Shown one piece after another: positions 56,494-64,000 of a stretch of DNA of 64,000 bases. The notes beneath the pieces are model-generated. The model did no database searches. It was not told where the DNA came from and worked only from the letters and a program-made list of their open reading frames with translations. Source of the stretch: Micromonospora sp. HM5-17. Its GTDB lineage: Bacteria; Actinomycetota; Actinomycetes; Mycobacteriales; Micromonosporaceae. Numbering within the stretch: the stretch's first letter is position 1; each line of letters opens with the position of its first letter. Location: assembly GCF_003762835.1 (NCBI RefSeq), contig NZ_RJWA01000003.1, forward strand, positions 248,001 through 312,000, read 5' to 3'. The position numbers and the translations under genes were made by a program.

Positions 56494-57465
56494 TCAGTCG
56501 CGCCAGTCCACAGCAGCAGAGATCTTGCCGATAATCGTGCGCCAACCGAGACTCGCGGTCTGCGCCCCGATCTTCCTGAGCCGACGCCGCCCCCGGAAGC
56601 CGCTCACCAGGCCGCCGCTCACGGTCGCCCGGAGCGCCTCGTCCAGGTCGTCCAGACTGGAGCCGGGCGCCAGCATGTCGAGCACCGCCGGCAGCCGTAG
56701 CGCGTACGCCAGGTCCCGGGCGATCTCGCCGGCCTCGATCAGCAGCGTGGCGTCCCACACGTCGTGGCCGCCGCGCAGATTCTCCACCACGAGGTCCAGC
56801 TCGTAGGAGTCCTGGTCGAGAGGGACGATGTCCGCCGGCTCCACCCGCTCGACGAGCTGCTCCCAGGTGTCGAGCTGGGCCAGGTCGTGCGGCGCGCCCG
56901 AGCGGATGAAGGTGACCAGCCCTTCCGGACTCTTGAAGAGCAGCAGCTTGCCGCGGTGGGTGAGGAAGATCGGCACCTCCTCGGTGTCGGCCTCCTTCTT
57001 GGCGGCCTGGTCGGCCTTGTCTGCCGGCTCCTCGTCGGTGTCGGCCTTGTCGGCACCGTCCGCCTTCGCCTCCTCCTCGTCGGCCTCGGCGAACTGCTCG
57101 GCGAGTTCCTCGTCGAGGATGACGACCGTCTCGTCGTCCTCCTCGATCTCGGTGCCGCGGGACCGGCTGGCGAACACGTCCTCGCCCTCGCGGTCGCTGA
57201 TGTCGGTCGGGGTCACCTCGTTTGCCGGGCGGTAGGCGCGCAGGGTGAACCCGGCGCCGGCGGGCAGTGCGATCTCGACCGGATCGATCCGTACCTTCTC
57301 CCACAGCGACCGGTCCGCGGGTGCGGATTCGCCGGTCTTCTGGTCGGTGGTGGCGGCCTCCGGGGACTCGGCGTCGCGGGACTGCGAGTCGGTGGGGCTG
57401 TCGCTCTCGACGGGCTCGTTGCCGGGCTCGTCGGTGTCGGGCCGGTGGGACGACTGGCGGGCCAC
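56494..57465 (-). CDS. Conserved actinobacterial protein of unknown function
   Basis: 323 residues. A disordered N-terminus (Asp/Ser/Pro-rich, 1-50), a folded segment (SLWEKVRIDPVEIALPAGAGFTLRAY), a very acidic insert (about 95-165, with DADEEEAKADGADKAD-like runs) and a conserved helical half with VPIFLTHRGKLLLFKSPEGLVTFI and DLVVENLRGGHDVWDATLL. Relatives are sometimes annotated as DNA primase, but no primase motif (zinc finger, TOPRIM) is visible. GTG 57465 follows GGAGG 6 bases back. Lies 58 bases upstream of the IS110-like gene on the same strand, so they may be co-transcribed. Confidence 0.7.
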   Translation of the reverse strand: MARQSSHRPDTDEPGNEPVESDSPTDSQSRDAESPEAATTDQKTGESAPADRSLWEKVRIDPVEIALPAGAGFTLRAYRPANEVTPTDISDREGEDVFASRSRGTEIEEDDETVVILDEELAEQFAEADEEEAKADGADKADTDEEPADKADQAAKKEADTEEVPIFLTHRGKLLLFKSPEGLVTFIRSGAPHDLAQLDTWEQLVERVEPADIVPLDQDSYELDLVVENLRGGHDVWDATLLIEAGEIARDLAYALRLPAVLDMLAPGSSLDDLDEALRATVSGGLVSGFRGRRRLRKIGAQTASLGWRTIIGKISAAVDWRD

Positions 57466-57597
57466 GCTGACCTCCGTGTGCACTCGGTATGGGCACCCCG
57501 ACCCGGCGAGGGTGCCGGCGGATCGGTGACTCTGCGCACACACTAGTCGGCCCGCGCGGAACGCGAACGCCCGCACCCCATTGGTCCACGCCGAGCC

Positions 57598-57620
57598 CAT
57601 TAGTAGGCTTGCTACCTATG
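57598..57620. promoter_or_regulatory. Dyad over the padR promoter and start codon
   Basis: CAT-N2-GTAG-N5-CTAC-N2-ATG reads as a 23-bp interrupted dyad centred on 57609. It includes the -10-like TAGGCT (57604-57609), which lies 8 bases before ATG 57618, and the start codon itself. This is a natural place for autorepression. Confidence 0.5.
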
Positions 57621-57980
57621 AACGCGCAGGCGTTGCACGGCCACCTCGACGCGCTGCTGCTCGCGGTCCTCGAGGGGGGCCCGCTGCACGGGTACGCGAT
57701 CATCGAGGCGCTCCGGACGCGCAGCCGTGGCGTCCTCGCCCTGCCGACGGGCACCATCTATCCGGCGCTGCGCCGGTTGGAACGTGCCGGCTACGTCAGC
57801 AGCGTCTGGAGCACCGTCAACGGTCGCGCGCGCCGCACGTACGAGCTGACCGACGCCGGGCGGCGGGCGCTGGCGGGCGAGCGGAGCAACTGGCGCACGT
57901 TCAGCTCGACCGTGGCCCGGTTCCTGGGGTCGGCCGAGCCGCTGCTGGGCAGCGCGACACCGCCCGCGGCGCCGGTGTGA
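57618..57980 (+). CDS. PadR family transcriptional regulator
   Basis: 120 residues. Winged helix typical of PadR: LHGHLDALLLAVLEGGPLHGYAIIEALRTRS, then LPTGTIYPALRRLERAGYV and RARRTYELTDAGRRAL. The C-terminal dimerisation helix is short. Start ATG 57618 agrees with the family N-terminus and the -10 box. It converges on cydC 133 bases away. Whether it controls cytochrome bd, itself or the divergent acidic protein is not known. Confidence 0.88.
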   Translation: MNAQALHGHLDALLLAVLEGGPLHGYAIIEALRTRSRGVLALPTGTIYPALRRLERAGYVSSVWSTVNGRARRTYELTDAGRRALAGERSNWRTFSSTVARFLGSAEPLLGSATPPAAPV

Positions 57981-58113
57981 GCCACCGCCGGCCCCACCCC
58001 GAGCCGTCGTCGCCTTCGATCCGAGCCGTCCACACTCGTGGCCCGGGTCCGGTCCGGGCGACGCCCGGGGCACCGCCTGCGGCAGCGCCGCGGGTGAGCG
58101 CGTCGCCGCCGGG

Positions 58114-60009
58114 TCAGCCGCACGCTGCCGGGTAGGCGAGCTCCGTCGTGACCTGGCGCTGCCACTGGTCCCGGTACCACCCGGGCTGGTGGATCAGCTC
58201 GGCATGGCTGCCCCGTTGCACGATCCGTCCGGAGTCGAGGACGACTATCTCGTCGTACGCGTCCAATCCGGATAGGCGATGCGTGACCAGCAGCACCGTA
58301 CGGGTCGGTCCGGCGTGGGCGGTGGCCGAGGCGAGCACCCGGTCGGCGGCCCGAGGATCGAGACCCTCGGTCGGCTCGTCGAGCACCAGGACGTCGGTGG
58401 GGGCCGCGAGCAGGGCCCGGGCCAGGACGAGCCGTTGCCGCTGGCCCCCGGAGAGCTGGCCGCCGTCCTCGCCCACCACGGTCTCCCAGCCGGCGGGCTG
58501 TCGGCGTACCCAGTCGAGGAGGCCGGCGGCCGCGGCCGCCGCGGTCAGCTCGTCCTCAGTGGCCGTTCCCCGGCCGAGCAACAGGTTCTCCCGAACCGTG
58601 GCGTGAAAGACGTGCGCGTCGGCGAGCAGACCGCTGACCGCGCGGGGAAGTTCCTCCGGCGAACGCTCGCAGATGTCCACGCCGTCGAGGGTGACCCGAC
58701 CGTGGTCGGGACGGACCGCGCCGGTCAGGACGGCGAGCAGCGTGCTCTTGCCGGCACCGCTCGGCCCGACCACGGCGACCCGGCGTCCGGGCGGGAGGTC
58801 GAGACTCACCCGGTCGAGTGCGGGTGGGCCGTCCGCGCGGTACCGCACGGTCACCTGCTCCAGCCGGCAGCCGGTCCGGCGGCGCGCGGCACCGCGCCGG
58901 CCGGCACCGGTCCCGGCGCGTCCGGTCGGATCCGCCGGGCCACCGGTCCCGTCGCCGGACGTGGCGGACATTCCGGCGGGGCCGCCCGGTGCCGGGGCGG
59001 TGGTGTCAACCCCGGCCCCCGCGCGGGTGCCGCCGACCCCGGTGCCGCCGGTCGCGACGGCCAGGTCCGCCGGACCGGTCAGCAGTTCGGCCACCCGGTT
59101 CAGTCCCGGACGCAGCCGGGTCCACTGTCGGGCCGCGCCGACCAGCGCCAACGCCGCCTCGACCGCGGTGAGCGCGCCGACCGCGAGTACGCCGACCAGG
59201 ACCCCGCCGACCTCCGACCGCAGGGCCACCACGACCACCGCCGCGCTGGTCGCGCCGGAGAGCAGCACCCCGAGGCCGTCGACGGCCCAACCGGCCGCCG
59301 CCATCCGCCGCTCCAGCCGGGCCAGTTCGCGGGCCCGTGCCCCGGCCCGGTCCAACGCCGTCCGGGCCGCCCCGAAGGCGATCAGCTCGGCGGCGCCGTG
59401 GGTGAGGTCAACGGCGTCCACCGCGAGGGCACCCCGCACCGGAGCGATCCGGGCGGTACGGCGGGTGAGGGCGGCGGCCGCCGCCGGAAGAGCGGCGCCG
59501 GCCAGCAGCAGACCCCCGGCGAGGACCACCGCGGCCGCGACCGAGACGACCGCCGTACCGGCGACGGCGAGCAGTCCCACGACGAGTGCCGCGAACGCCG
59601 GGACCAGGACCCGGAGCAGCAGGTCCTGCACGGTGTCGACGTCCGAGACGAGCCGGCTGAGGAGATCGCCGGACCGCCGGCCAGCGGGGGCCCGGCCGGC
59701 CGCGGCCAGCGTGGCGAAGACCCGGGCCCGGACCTCGGTGACGACCCGCAGCGCGGCGTCGTGGCCGGCCAGCCGCTCGGTGTAGCGCAGGACGCCGCGA
59801 CCGATGGCCAGGGCCCGGACCGCGACGATCGCGACGGTGAGGGTGTCCAGCGGGGGGCGGCCCGCCGCGCTGACCAGCAGCCAGGTCGCGGTCGCCATCA
59901 GGGCGAGTCCGGCGAGTTCGGTGCCGGCGGCGAGCAGGCCCGCGCCGGCGAGCCGGCCCAGGTACGGCCGGCTGAGCCGCCAGACGGTGCGTTCGGCGCC
60001 CAGGTTCAT
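58114..60009 (-). CDS. cydC: Cytochrome bd assembly ABC exporter subunit
   Basis: 631 residues. N-terminal six-segment exporter domain (about 15-300) and C-terminal ATPase with Walker A GPSGAGKST, signature LSGGQRQR and Walker B VLVLDEPTEGLD. With CydD it exports reductant (glutathione/cysteine in E. coli) needed for cytochrome bd maturation. Between the domains lies a Gly/Ala/Thr-rich insert of about 60 residues absent from short homologues. Its ATG overlaps the cydD stop (ATGA) and has GGAGGGGAG before it. Last gene of the cydABDC operon. Confidence 0.92.
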   Translation of the reverse strand: MNLGAERTVWRLSRPYLGRLAGAGLLAAGTELAGLALMATATWLLVSAAGRPPLDTLTVAIVAVRALAIGRGVLRYTERLAGHDAALRVVTEVRARVFATLAAAGRAPAGRRSGDLLSRLVSDVDTVQDLLLRVLVPAFAALVVGLLAVAGTAVVSVAAAVVLAGGLLLAGAALPAAAAALTRRTARIAPVRGALAVDAVDLTHGAAELIAFGAARTALDRAGARARELARLERRMAAAGWAVDGLGVLLSGATSAAVVVVALRSEVGGVLVGVLAVGALTAVEAALALVGAARQWTRLRPGLNRVAELLTGPADLAVATGGTGVGGTRAGAGVDTTAPAPGGPAGMSATSGDGTGGPADPTGRAGTGAGRRGAARRRTGCRLEQVTVRYRADGPPALDRVSLDLPPGRRVAVVGPSGAGKSTLLAVLTGAVRPDHGRVTLDGVDICERSPEELPRAVSGLLADAHVFHATVRENLLLGRGTATEDELTAAAAAAGLLDWVRRQPAGWETVVGEDGGQLSGGQRQRLVLARALLAAPTDVLVLDEPTEGLDPRAADRVLASATAHAGPTRTVLLVTHRLSGLDAYDEIVVLDSGRIVQRGSHAELIHQPGWYRDQWQRQVTTELAYPAACG

Positions 60010-61841
60010 GCCGCGCTCCCCTCCGGAACCGCTCCGACGGCGGTGAACGGCACCGCCGGCCGCCGCTCCTCGGTCACCCGCCCGTCCTCGACCCGCAGGA
60101 CGCGGTCCACCTCGGCGAGCAGGGCCGGCCGGTGCGCGACGAGCAGCGCGGTCCGGCCGGCGACGAGCCGCCGGGTCGCGGCGAGGACCGCGGCCTCCGA
60201 GCCGCTGTCGAGTCGGGCGGTGGGCTCGTCGAGCAGTACGACCGGCGCGTCCCGGAGCAGCGCCCGCGCCAGGGCGACCCGCTGCCGCTGCCCGCTGGAG
60301 AGCCCGTGGCCGCGCTCGCCGAGCCGGGTGTCCAGGCCATCGGGCAGCAGGGCGACCACCTCGTCCAGGACGGCGTCCCGGACCGCCGCGTGGAGCGCCT
60401 CGGCACTGGCCTCCGGGGCGCCGAGCCGGATGTTGTCGGCCAGCGAGGCGGCGAAGAGGTGGGGCCGTTGCGGGACCCAGGCGAGCCGGCGGCGCCACTC
60501 GTCGAGATCGACCCCGGCCAGGTCGACGCCGCCGACCGTGATCCGTCCGGCGGTCGGGGTGACGAAGCCGAGCAGCAGGTGGAGAAGTGTGCTCTTGCCG
60601 GCGCCGCTGGGGCCGACGATGGCGATCCGTTCGCCGGGCCGGATGGTCAGCGACACGTCCCGCAGCGCGGTGGTGCGGGCGTAGGCGACGGTGACGGACT
60701 CGAAGCGAATCTCTCCCTCGATCCACGCGCCCAGGGGCCGGTCCGCCATCCCGGGCCGGACCCACCCGGTCGACCAAACCGGCGTCGTGGAGCGCGCCGG
60801 AGGCGTCGAGAGCGGCGGCGCGGGGGCCGGGGCGGAGGCGGCGTCGTCGGCCACCGTGCCCGGCGTCCGGCTCGCCCGCTCCGGCGGCGCGGTCGGCGGG
60901 GCCAGCAGCGCGAGCGCCTCGTCCAGCGCGGTCAGCCCCTCCTGGCTGGCGTGGAACTGGCTGCCGGCGGCGCGTAGCGGCAGGAACGCCTCGGGGGCGA
61001 GCAGCAGGACCAGTAGCGCGGTCTGCAGGGTGAGCCCGCCGCCGAGCAGCCGTAGGCCGACCGGTACCGCGACCAGTGCCACCGAGAGGGTGGCGACGAG
61101 TTCGAGGACCAGCGCGGAGAGGAAGGCGACCCGCAGGGTCCGCATGGTCGCCACCCGGTGCTGGTCGGCCATCCGCCGAACCACCGCCACCTGGGCCCGG
61201 GCCCGGCCGAAGACCCGCAGCGTTGGTAGCCCGGTCACCATGTCGAGGAAGTGGCCGCCGAGCAGGCGGAGTCGCCGCCACTGCCGCTCGGTGGCCGCCT
61301 GCGCCTGCCAACCCAGCAGCGCCCCGAAGACCGGGACCAGCGGCAGCGTCACCGCGATCACCATGGCCGAGCTCCAGTCGGCGTACGTCAACCGGGCGAG
61401 GACCGCCAACGGCACCGTGACGCCGAGTACGAGCTGTGGCAGGTATCCGGTGAAGTACGCGTCGAGCGCGTCGAGCCCGCGTCCGACCAGGGTGGCGAGC
61501 TGTCCGGCCGGTTGGCCGGCGAGCCAGGCCGGGCCACGCCGGACGACGGCGTCGAGCAGGTCGGCGCGGAGCGCCGCCTTCACCGCCGCGGCGGCCCGGG
61601 CCGCGACCGCCCCGCGCGCCCAGGCCAGGGCGGCCCGCCCGGCCACGCTGCCCAGGAAGCCGGCCAGGGCGGTCCGGTCGAGCCGGCCGCCGGCCGCCGC
61701 CGCCAGCACCGCCGCGAGGGCGCCGGCCTGCGCGACGATCAGCCCGGCGGTGAGGACCCCGAGCCCGGCGAGCACGCCGAGCGGCCGCCGAGTGCCGGGC
61801 ACTCGGCGGAGCAGTCGCGGGTCGAACGGAGGCCGGCTCAC
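60006..61841 (-). CDS. cydD: Cytochrome bd assembly ABC exporter subunit
   Basis: 611 residues. Exporter domain to about 310 (GRGLDALDAYFTGYLPQLVLGV and LRVFGRARAQ are typical of CydD) and an ATPase with GPSGAGKST, LSSGQRQR (LSSGQ in place of LSGGQ) and VVLLDEPTARLD. A Pro/Ala/Ser-rich linker of about 60 residues joins them. GTG 61841 is chosen because it overlaps the cydB stop (GTGA); an ATG 15 codons earlier would lie inside cydB. Confidence 0.92.
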   Translation of the reverse strand: MSRPPFDPRLLRRVPGTRRPLGVLAGLGVLTAGLIVAQAGALAAVLAAAAGGRLDRTALAGFLGSVAGRAALAWARGAVAARAAAAVKAALRADLLDAVVRRGPAWLAGQPAGQLATLVGRGLDALDAYFTGYLPQLVLGVTVPLAVLARLTYADWSSAMVIAVTLPLVPVFGALLGWQAQAATERQWRRLRLLGGHFLDMVTGLPTLRVFGRARAQVAVVRRMADQHRVATMRTLRVAFLSALVLELVATLSVALVAVPVGLRLLGGGLTLQTALLVLLLAPEAFLPLRAAGSQFHASQEGLTALDEALALLAPPTAPPERASRTPGTVADDAASAPAPAPPLSTPPARSTTPVWSTGWVRPGMADRPLGAWIEGEIRFESVTVAYARTTALRDVSLTIRPGERIAIVGPSGAGKSTLLHLLLGFVTPTAGRITVGGVDLAGVDLDEWRRRLAWVPQRPHLFAASLADNIRLGAPEASAEALHAAVRDAVLDEVVALLPDGLDTRLGERGHGLSSGQRQRVALARALLRDAPVVLLDEPTARLDSGSEAAVLAATRRLVAGRTALLVAHRPALLAEVDRVLRVEDGRVTEERRPAVPFTAVGAVPEGSAA

Positions 61842-62917
61842 CAGTACACCGGGGTTCGCGAGTCGAGCCGGCCGCGGAAGATCCACCAGGAGAGGACCTG
61901 GCAGGCCAGCAGGAGCGGCAGGAGCGGTCCGACCAGCCAGCCGAGCAGTTCCAGCGTCGGTGCGCCGGCGGCGGCGTCGGCCACGGTCAGGCCGGTCCCG
62001 GGGTCGAGGCTGGAGACGAGCGCGTACGGCCAGGTCGTCGCCCCGATCAGCGGCACCGGAGCGGCGAGCGCCGCCGAGGTGGCGGCGAACGCGAGGCCGG
62101 GGCGCCGGCCCAGGAGCCGGCGGGCGAGCAGCAGGGTTCCCGCGACCAGTACCGGCAGCAGGAACGCGGCGATGGGCTGGTGCGCGGCCTGACGTACCCG
62201 GTCGGAGAGCAGGCCCAGCACGGTGGCCGCACCGAGCGCGGCGAGGGCGACCGGCACCAGCCGCCGGCCCAGCCGGGCGGTCCGGTGGGCCGGCCCGGTC
62301 GGGAGCCGGAGCGCCAGGAAGGCGGCGCCGTGCACGGCGACCAGCGTGACCATGGCGAGCCCGGCGGCGACGGTGAACGGGGTGACAACCTCGGCCACCC
62401 CGGCGAGGTGGGCGTCCGGGGCCAGCGGTACGCCCTGGAGCAGCCCGCCGAGGGTGGCTCCCCAGCCGGCGGCGGCGAGGATCCCGCCGAGGACCAGCAG
62501 CCGGTCCCAGCGGCGGCGCCAGCGTGGGTGGGCCGGACGGCTGCGTAGCGGTACGGCGGCGGTGACCATGACCACGCCGGCGAGGGCGACCACGACCGTG
62601 GGGTACAGGCCGGCGAGTAGTTCCCCCTCCAGCAGCGGGAAGGCGCCGAGGAGGAGACCGGCGGTCGCGACCAGCCAGACCTCGTTGCCGAGGAAGAACG
62701 GCCCGAGCGCGGTGAGCGCGCCGCGCCGGGTCGGTGTCGGCTCCGGGTCGACGGCCGGCTCCGGTTCTCGGCCGGGCTCAGGGGTCCGGGCCGGCCGCGG
62801 CCCGGCGGGTTCGGCGCGGAACCGGGCGGTGAGGATCCCGACCCCGTAGTCGGCGCCGCCGAGGACGAGGTAGGCGGCGAAGAAGAGGCCGAGCAGAACG
62901 AACCAGGCAGTGGGCAC
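61838..62917 (-). CDS. cydB: Cytochrome bd ubiquinol/menaquinol oxidase subunit II
   Basis: 359 residues, about eight or nine membrane segments. N-terminal WFVLLGLFFAAYLVLGGADYGVGIL and the conserved LGPFFLGNEVWLV. Between them is a Pro/Glu-rich insert of about 35 residues (about 32-70) in what is normally a short loop. C-terminal LLPLLLACQVLSWWIFRGRL. GTG 62917 follows GGGAGG. 11 bases after cydA. Confidence 0.92.
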   Translation of the reverse strand: MPTAWFVLLGLFFAAYLVLGGADYGVGILTARFRAEPAGPRPARTPEPGREPEPAVDPEPTPTRRGALTALGPFFLGNEVWLVATAGLLLGAFPLLEGELLAGLYPTVVVALAGVVMVTAAVPLRSRPAHPRWRRRWDRLLVLGGILAAAGWGATLGGLLQGVPLAPDAHLAGVAEVVTPFTVAAGLAMVTLVAVHGAAFLALRLPTGPAHRTARLGRRLVPVALAALGAATVLGLLSDRVRQAAHQPIAAFLLPVLVAGTLLLARRLLGRRPGLAFAATSAALAAPVPLIGATTWPYALVSSLDPGTGLTVADAAAGAPTLELLGWLVGPLLPLLLACQVLSWWIFRGRLDSRTPVYW

Positions 62918-62928
62918 GAACGCCTCCC

Positions 62929-64000
62929 TCAGGCAAACACGGGTGTGGGCGCGGGTTCGGGATGGCGCACCGGCGGCCGGCCCAGCACCGGGTCGTCGGC
63001 ACCCCGGGCGGCGTGTCGGGCGATCAGGATCCAGTTGGCGACCGCGAGGCCGCCGAGCAGCAGTGTGAAGCCGAGGTACGAGGCGAGGAGCAGGCGACCG
63101 TCGACCGGGCTGACGGCGTCGGCGATCGGCAGCACGCCGTACGCCGCCCATGGCTGGCGACCGACCTCCCGGACCAGCCAGCCCGAGATCGCCGCGACGA
63201 ACGGCAGCGGAATGCTGAGAAGCAGCAGGTACAGCGGGGCGCGCAGCCGGATGATCCAGTCCCGGTAGAGGAGCGGCAGCAGCAGGACCAGCAGGGAGGC
63301 CAGGTAGCCGATGCCCATCATCGCCTCCAGCGGAGCCCCGATCCACTCCGGCGGGGTGTAGTCGCCGGGACCGAACTGGTCCGTCCAGCGCGCGATCAGC
63401 GCCGACCGGGCCGCCTCGTCGCCGAACTTGGTCGGCTGCATCGCACGGACCTCACCGAGCTGCGGAAAACCGGTGCCCAGCGCGATCGTGCAGCCGAGCA
63501 CCCCGGCGACCACGCCGATCCGCAGCGAGGTGCGGAACGCGGGGTCGGTGGTGCGCCGTATGAGGTGCCAGGAGCTGATCCCGGCCATCAGGACGCCGCC
63601 GGTCATCAGCGCGGCGCCGAGGACGTGCGGGAGCGCGTGCCGCAGCGCCGGGTTGCCGAGCAGGGCCGCGACGTTGGTGAGCTGGGCGACGCCGTCGCGT
63701 ACCTCGTATCCGACCGGGTTCTGGAGCCACGAGTTGGCGACCATCACCCAGAACGCGGAGGCGTACGCGGTGAGCGCGACCCCCCAGAGCAGCGCCAGGT
63801 GGAGACCGGGCCGGAGCCGGTGCCAGCCGAAGATCCACATGCCGAGCAGGGTGGACTCCAGGAAGAAGGCGACCAGCGTCTCGATGGCGAGGGGAGCGCC
63901 GACGACGTTGCCGACGTACCTCGACAGGCCGCTCCAGTTCAGTCCGAACTGGAACTCGAGCACGATGCCGGTGGCGATGCCGAGGACATAGTTGATCACG
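62929..64000 (-). CDS. cydA: Cytochrome bd oxidase subunit I (5' end outside window)
   Basis: Haem b558/b595/d-binding subunit of the high-affinity quinol oxidase. The frame remains open to the window edge, so about the first 65-70 residues, with the haem-d axial histidine, are missing. Visible: GIVLEFQFGLNWSGLSRYVG, FFLESTLLGMWIFGW, ANSWLQNPVGYE and GWLVREVGRQPW, all conserved in CydA. The region before VREVGRQPW is short, so this is the short Q-loop form found in actinobacteria and Bacillus. Ends in a Pro-rich tail. Confidence 0.93.
   Translation of the reverse strand, partial: VINYVLGIATGIVLEFQFGLNWSGLSRYVGNVVGAPLAIETLVAFFLESTLLGMWIFGWHRLRPGLHLALLWGVALTAYASAFWVMVANSWLQNPVGYEVRDGVAQLTNVAALLGNPALRHALPHVLGAALMTGGVLMAGISSWHLIRRTTDPAFRTSLRIGVVAGVLGCTIALGTGFPQLGEVRAMQPTKFGDEAARSALIARWTDQFGPGDYTPPEWIGAPLEAMMGIGYLASLLVLLLPLLYRDWIIRLRAPLYLLLLSIPLPFVAAISGWLVREVGRQPWAAYGVLPIADAVSPVDGRLLLASYLGFTLLLGGLAVANWILIARHAARGADDPVLGRPPVRHPEPAPTPVFA

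Overview
The window is very GC-rich, uses many GTG starts and carries dense actinobacterial housekeeping genes. Gene content and order (tRNA-Gln, glmU, prs, rplY, pth, cysQ; a Cvn-type kinase/roadblock/DUF742/GTPase operon; cydABDC; a mal cluster without its own ATPase) point to a filamentous actinomycete, most likely of the Micromonosporaceae. I read this from the sequence and general knowledge; no database search was possible. There are no rRNA genes, CRISPR arrays, phage genes or intact insertion sequences.

Layout. 1-2.0 kb: end of an oligopeptide ABC transporter operon (two ATPases). 2.1-6 kb: rsmA, ispE and an ABC-F ATPase. 6-9 kb: twin DUF4383 membrane proteins, a TetR regulator and an acyl desaturase. 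9.4-17.3 kb: tRNA-Gln, glmU, prs, rplY, pth and the sulfate-activation genes cysQ, cysD, cysN. 17.3-29 kb: galK, a CBS/CorC protein without its membrane domain, an ECF sigma factor with a beta-propeller membrane partner, trpS, a 2H phosphoesterase, a YihY protein, and a hydrolase divergent from a WYL regulator. 27.4-34.2 kb: maltose/maltodextrin cluster (alpha-glucosidase, LacI-type regulator, binding lipoprotein, two permeases). 35.8-46.7 kb: nucleoside uptake and salvage (binding lipoprotein, double ATPase, two permeases, cytidine deaminase, thymidine phosphorylase, adenosine deaminase), interrupted by DUF4272 and rlmA-like genes. 47.3-52.2 kb: Cvn signalling operon. 52.5-57.5 kb: an orphan binding lipoprotein, a large protein that looks like a domesticated IS110-type transposase, and an acidic conserved protein. 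57.6-64 kb: a PadR regulator and the cytochrome bd operon cydA-cydB-cydD-cydC, with cydA cut by the window end.

Two themes recur. First, at least fifteen genes have a -10-like hexamer 6 to 8 nt before the start codon and mostly no Shine-Dalgarno sequence, the signature of leaderless transcripts. Second, several regulators have clear dyads near them: TACG-N4-CGTA repeats before the desaturase, a 9-bp inverted repeat between the hydrolase and WYL genes, CTTGC/GCAAG boxes around malR, and a dyad over the padR start.

The most unusual signal is a shared C-terminal module (SAWF...GWRAA...GLP[KR]RVP.A.LVPG...Y..G..RG) at the end of both the 1151-residue Cvn histidine kinase and the IS110-like protein encoded about 4 kb away on the other strand. 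It suggests that the two proteins meet the same partner.
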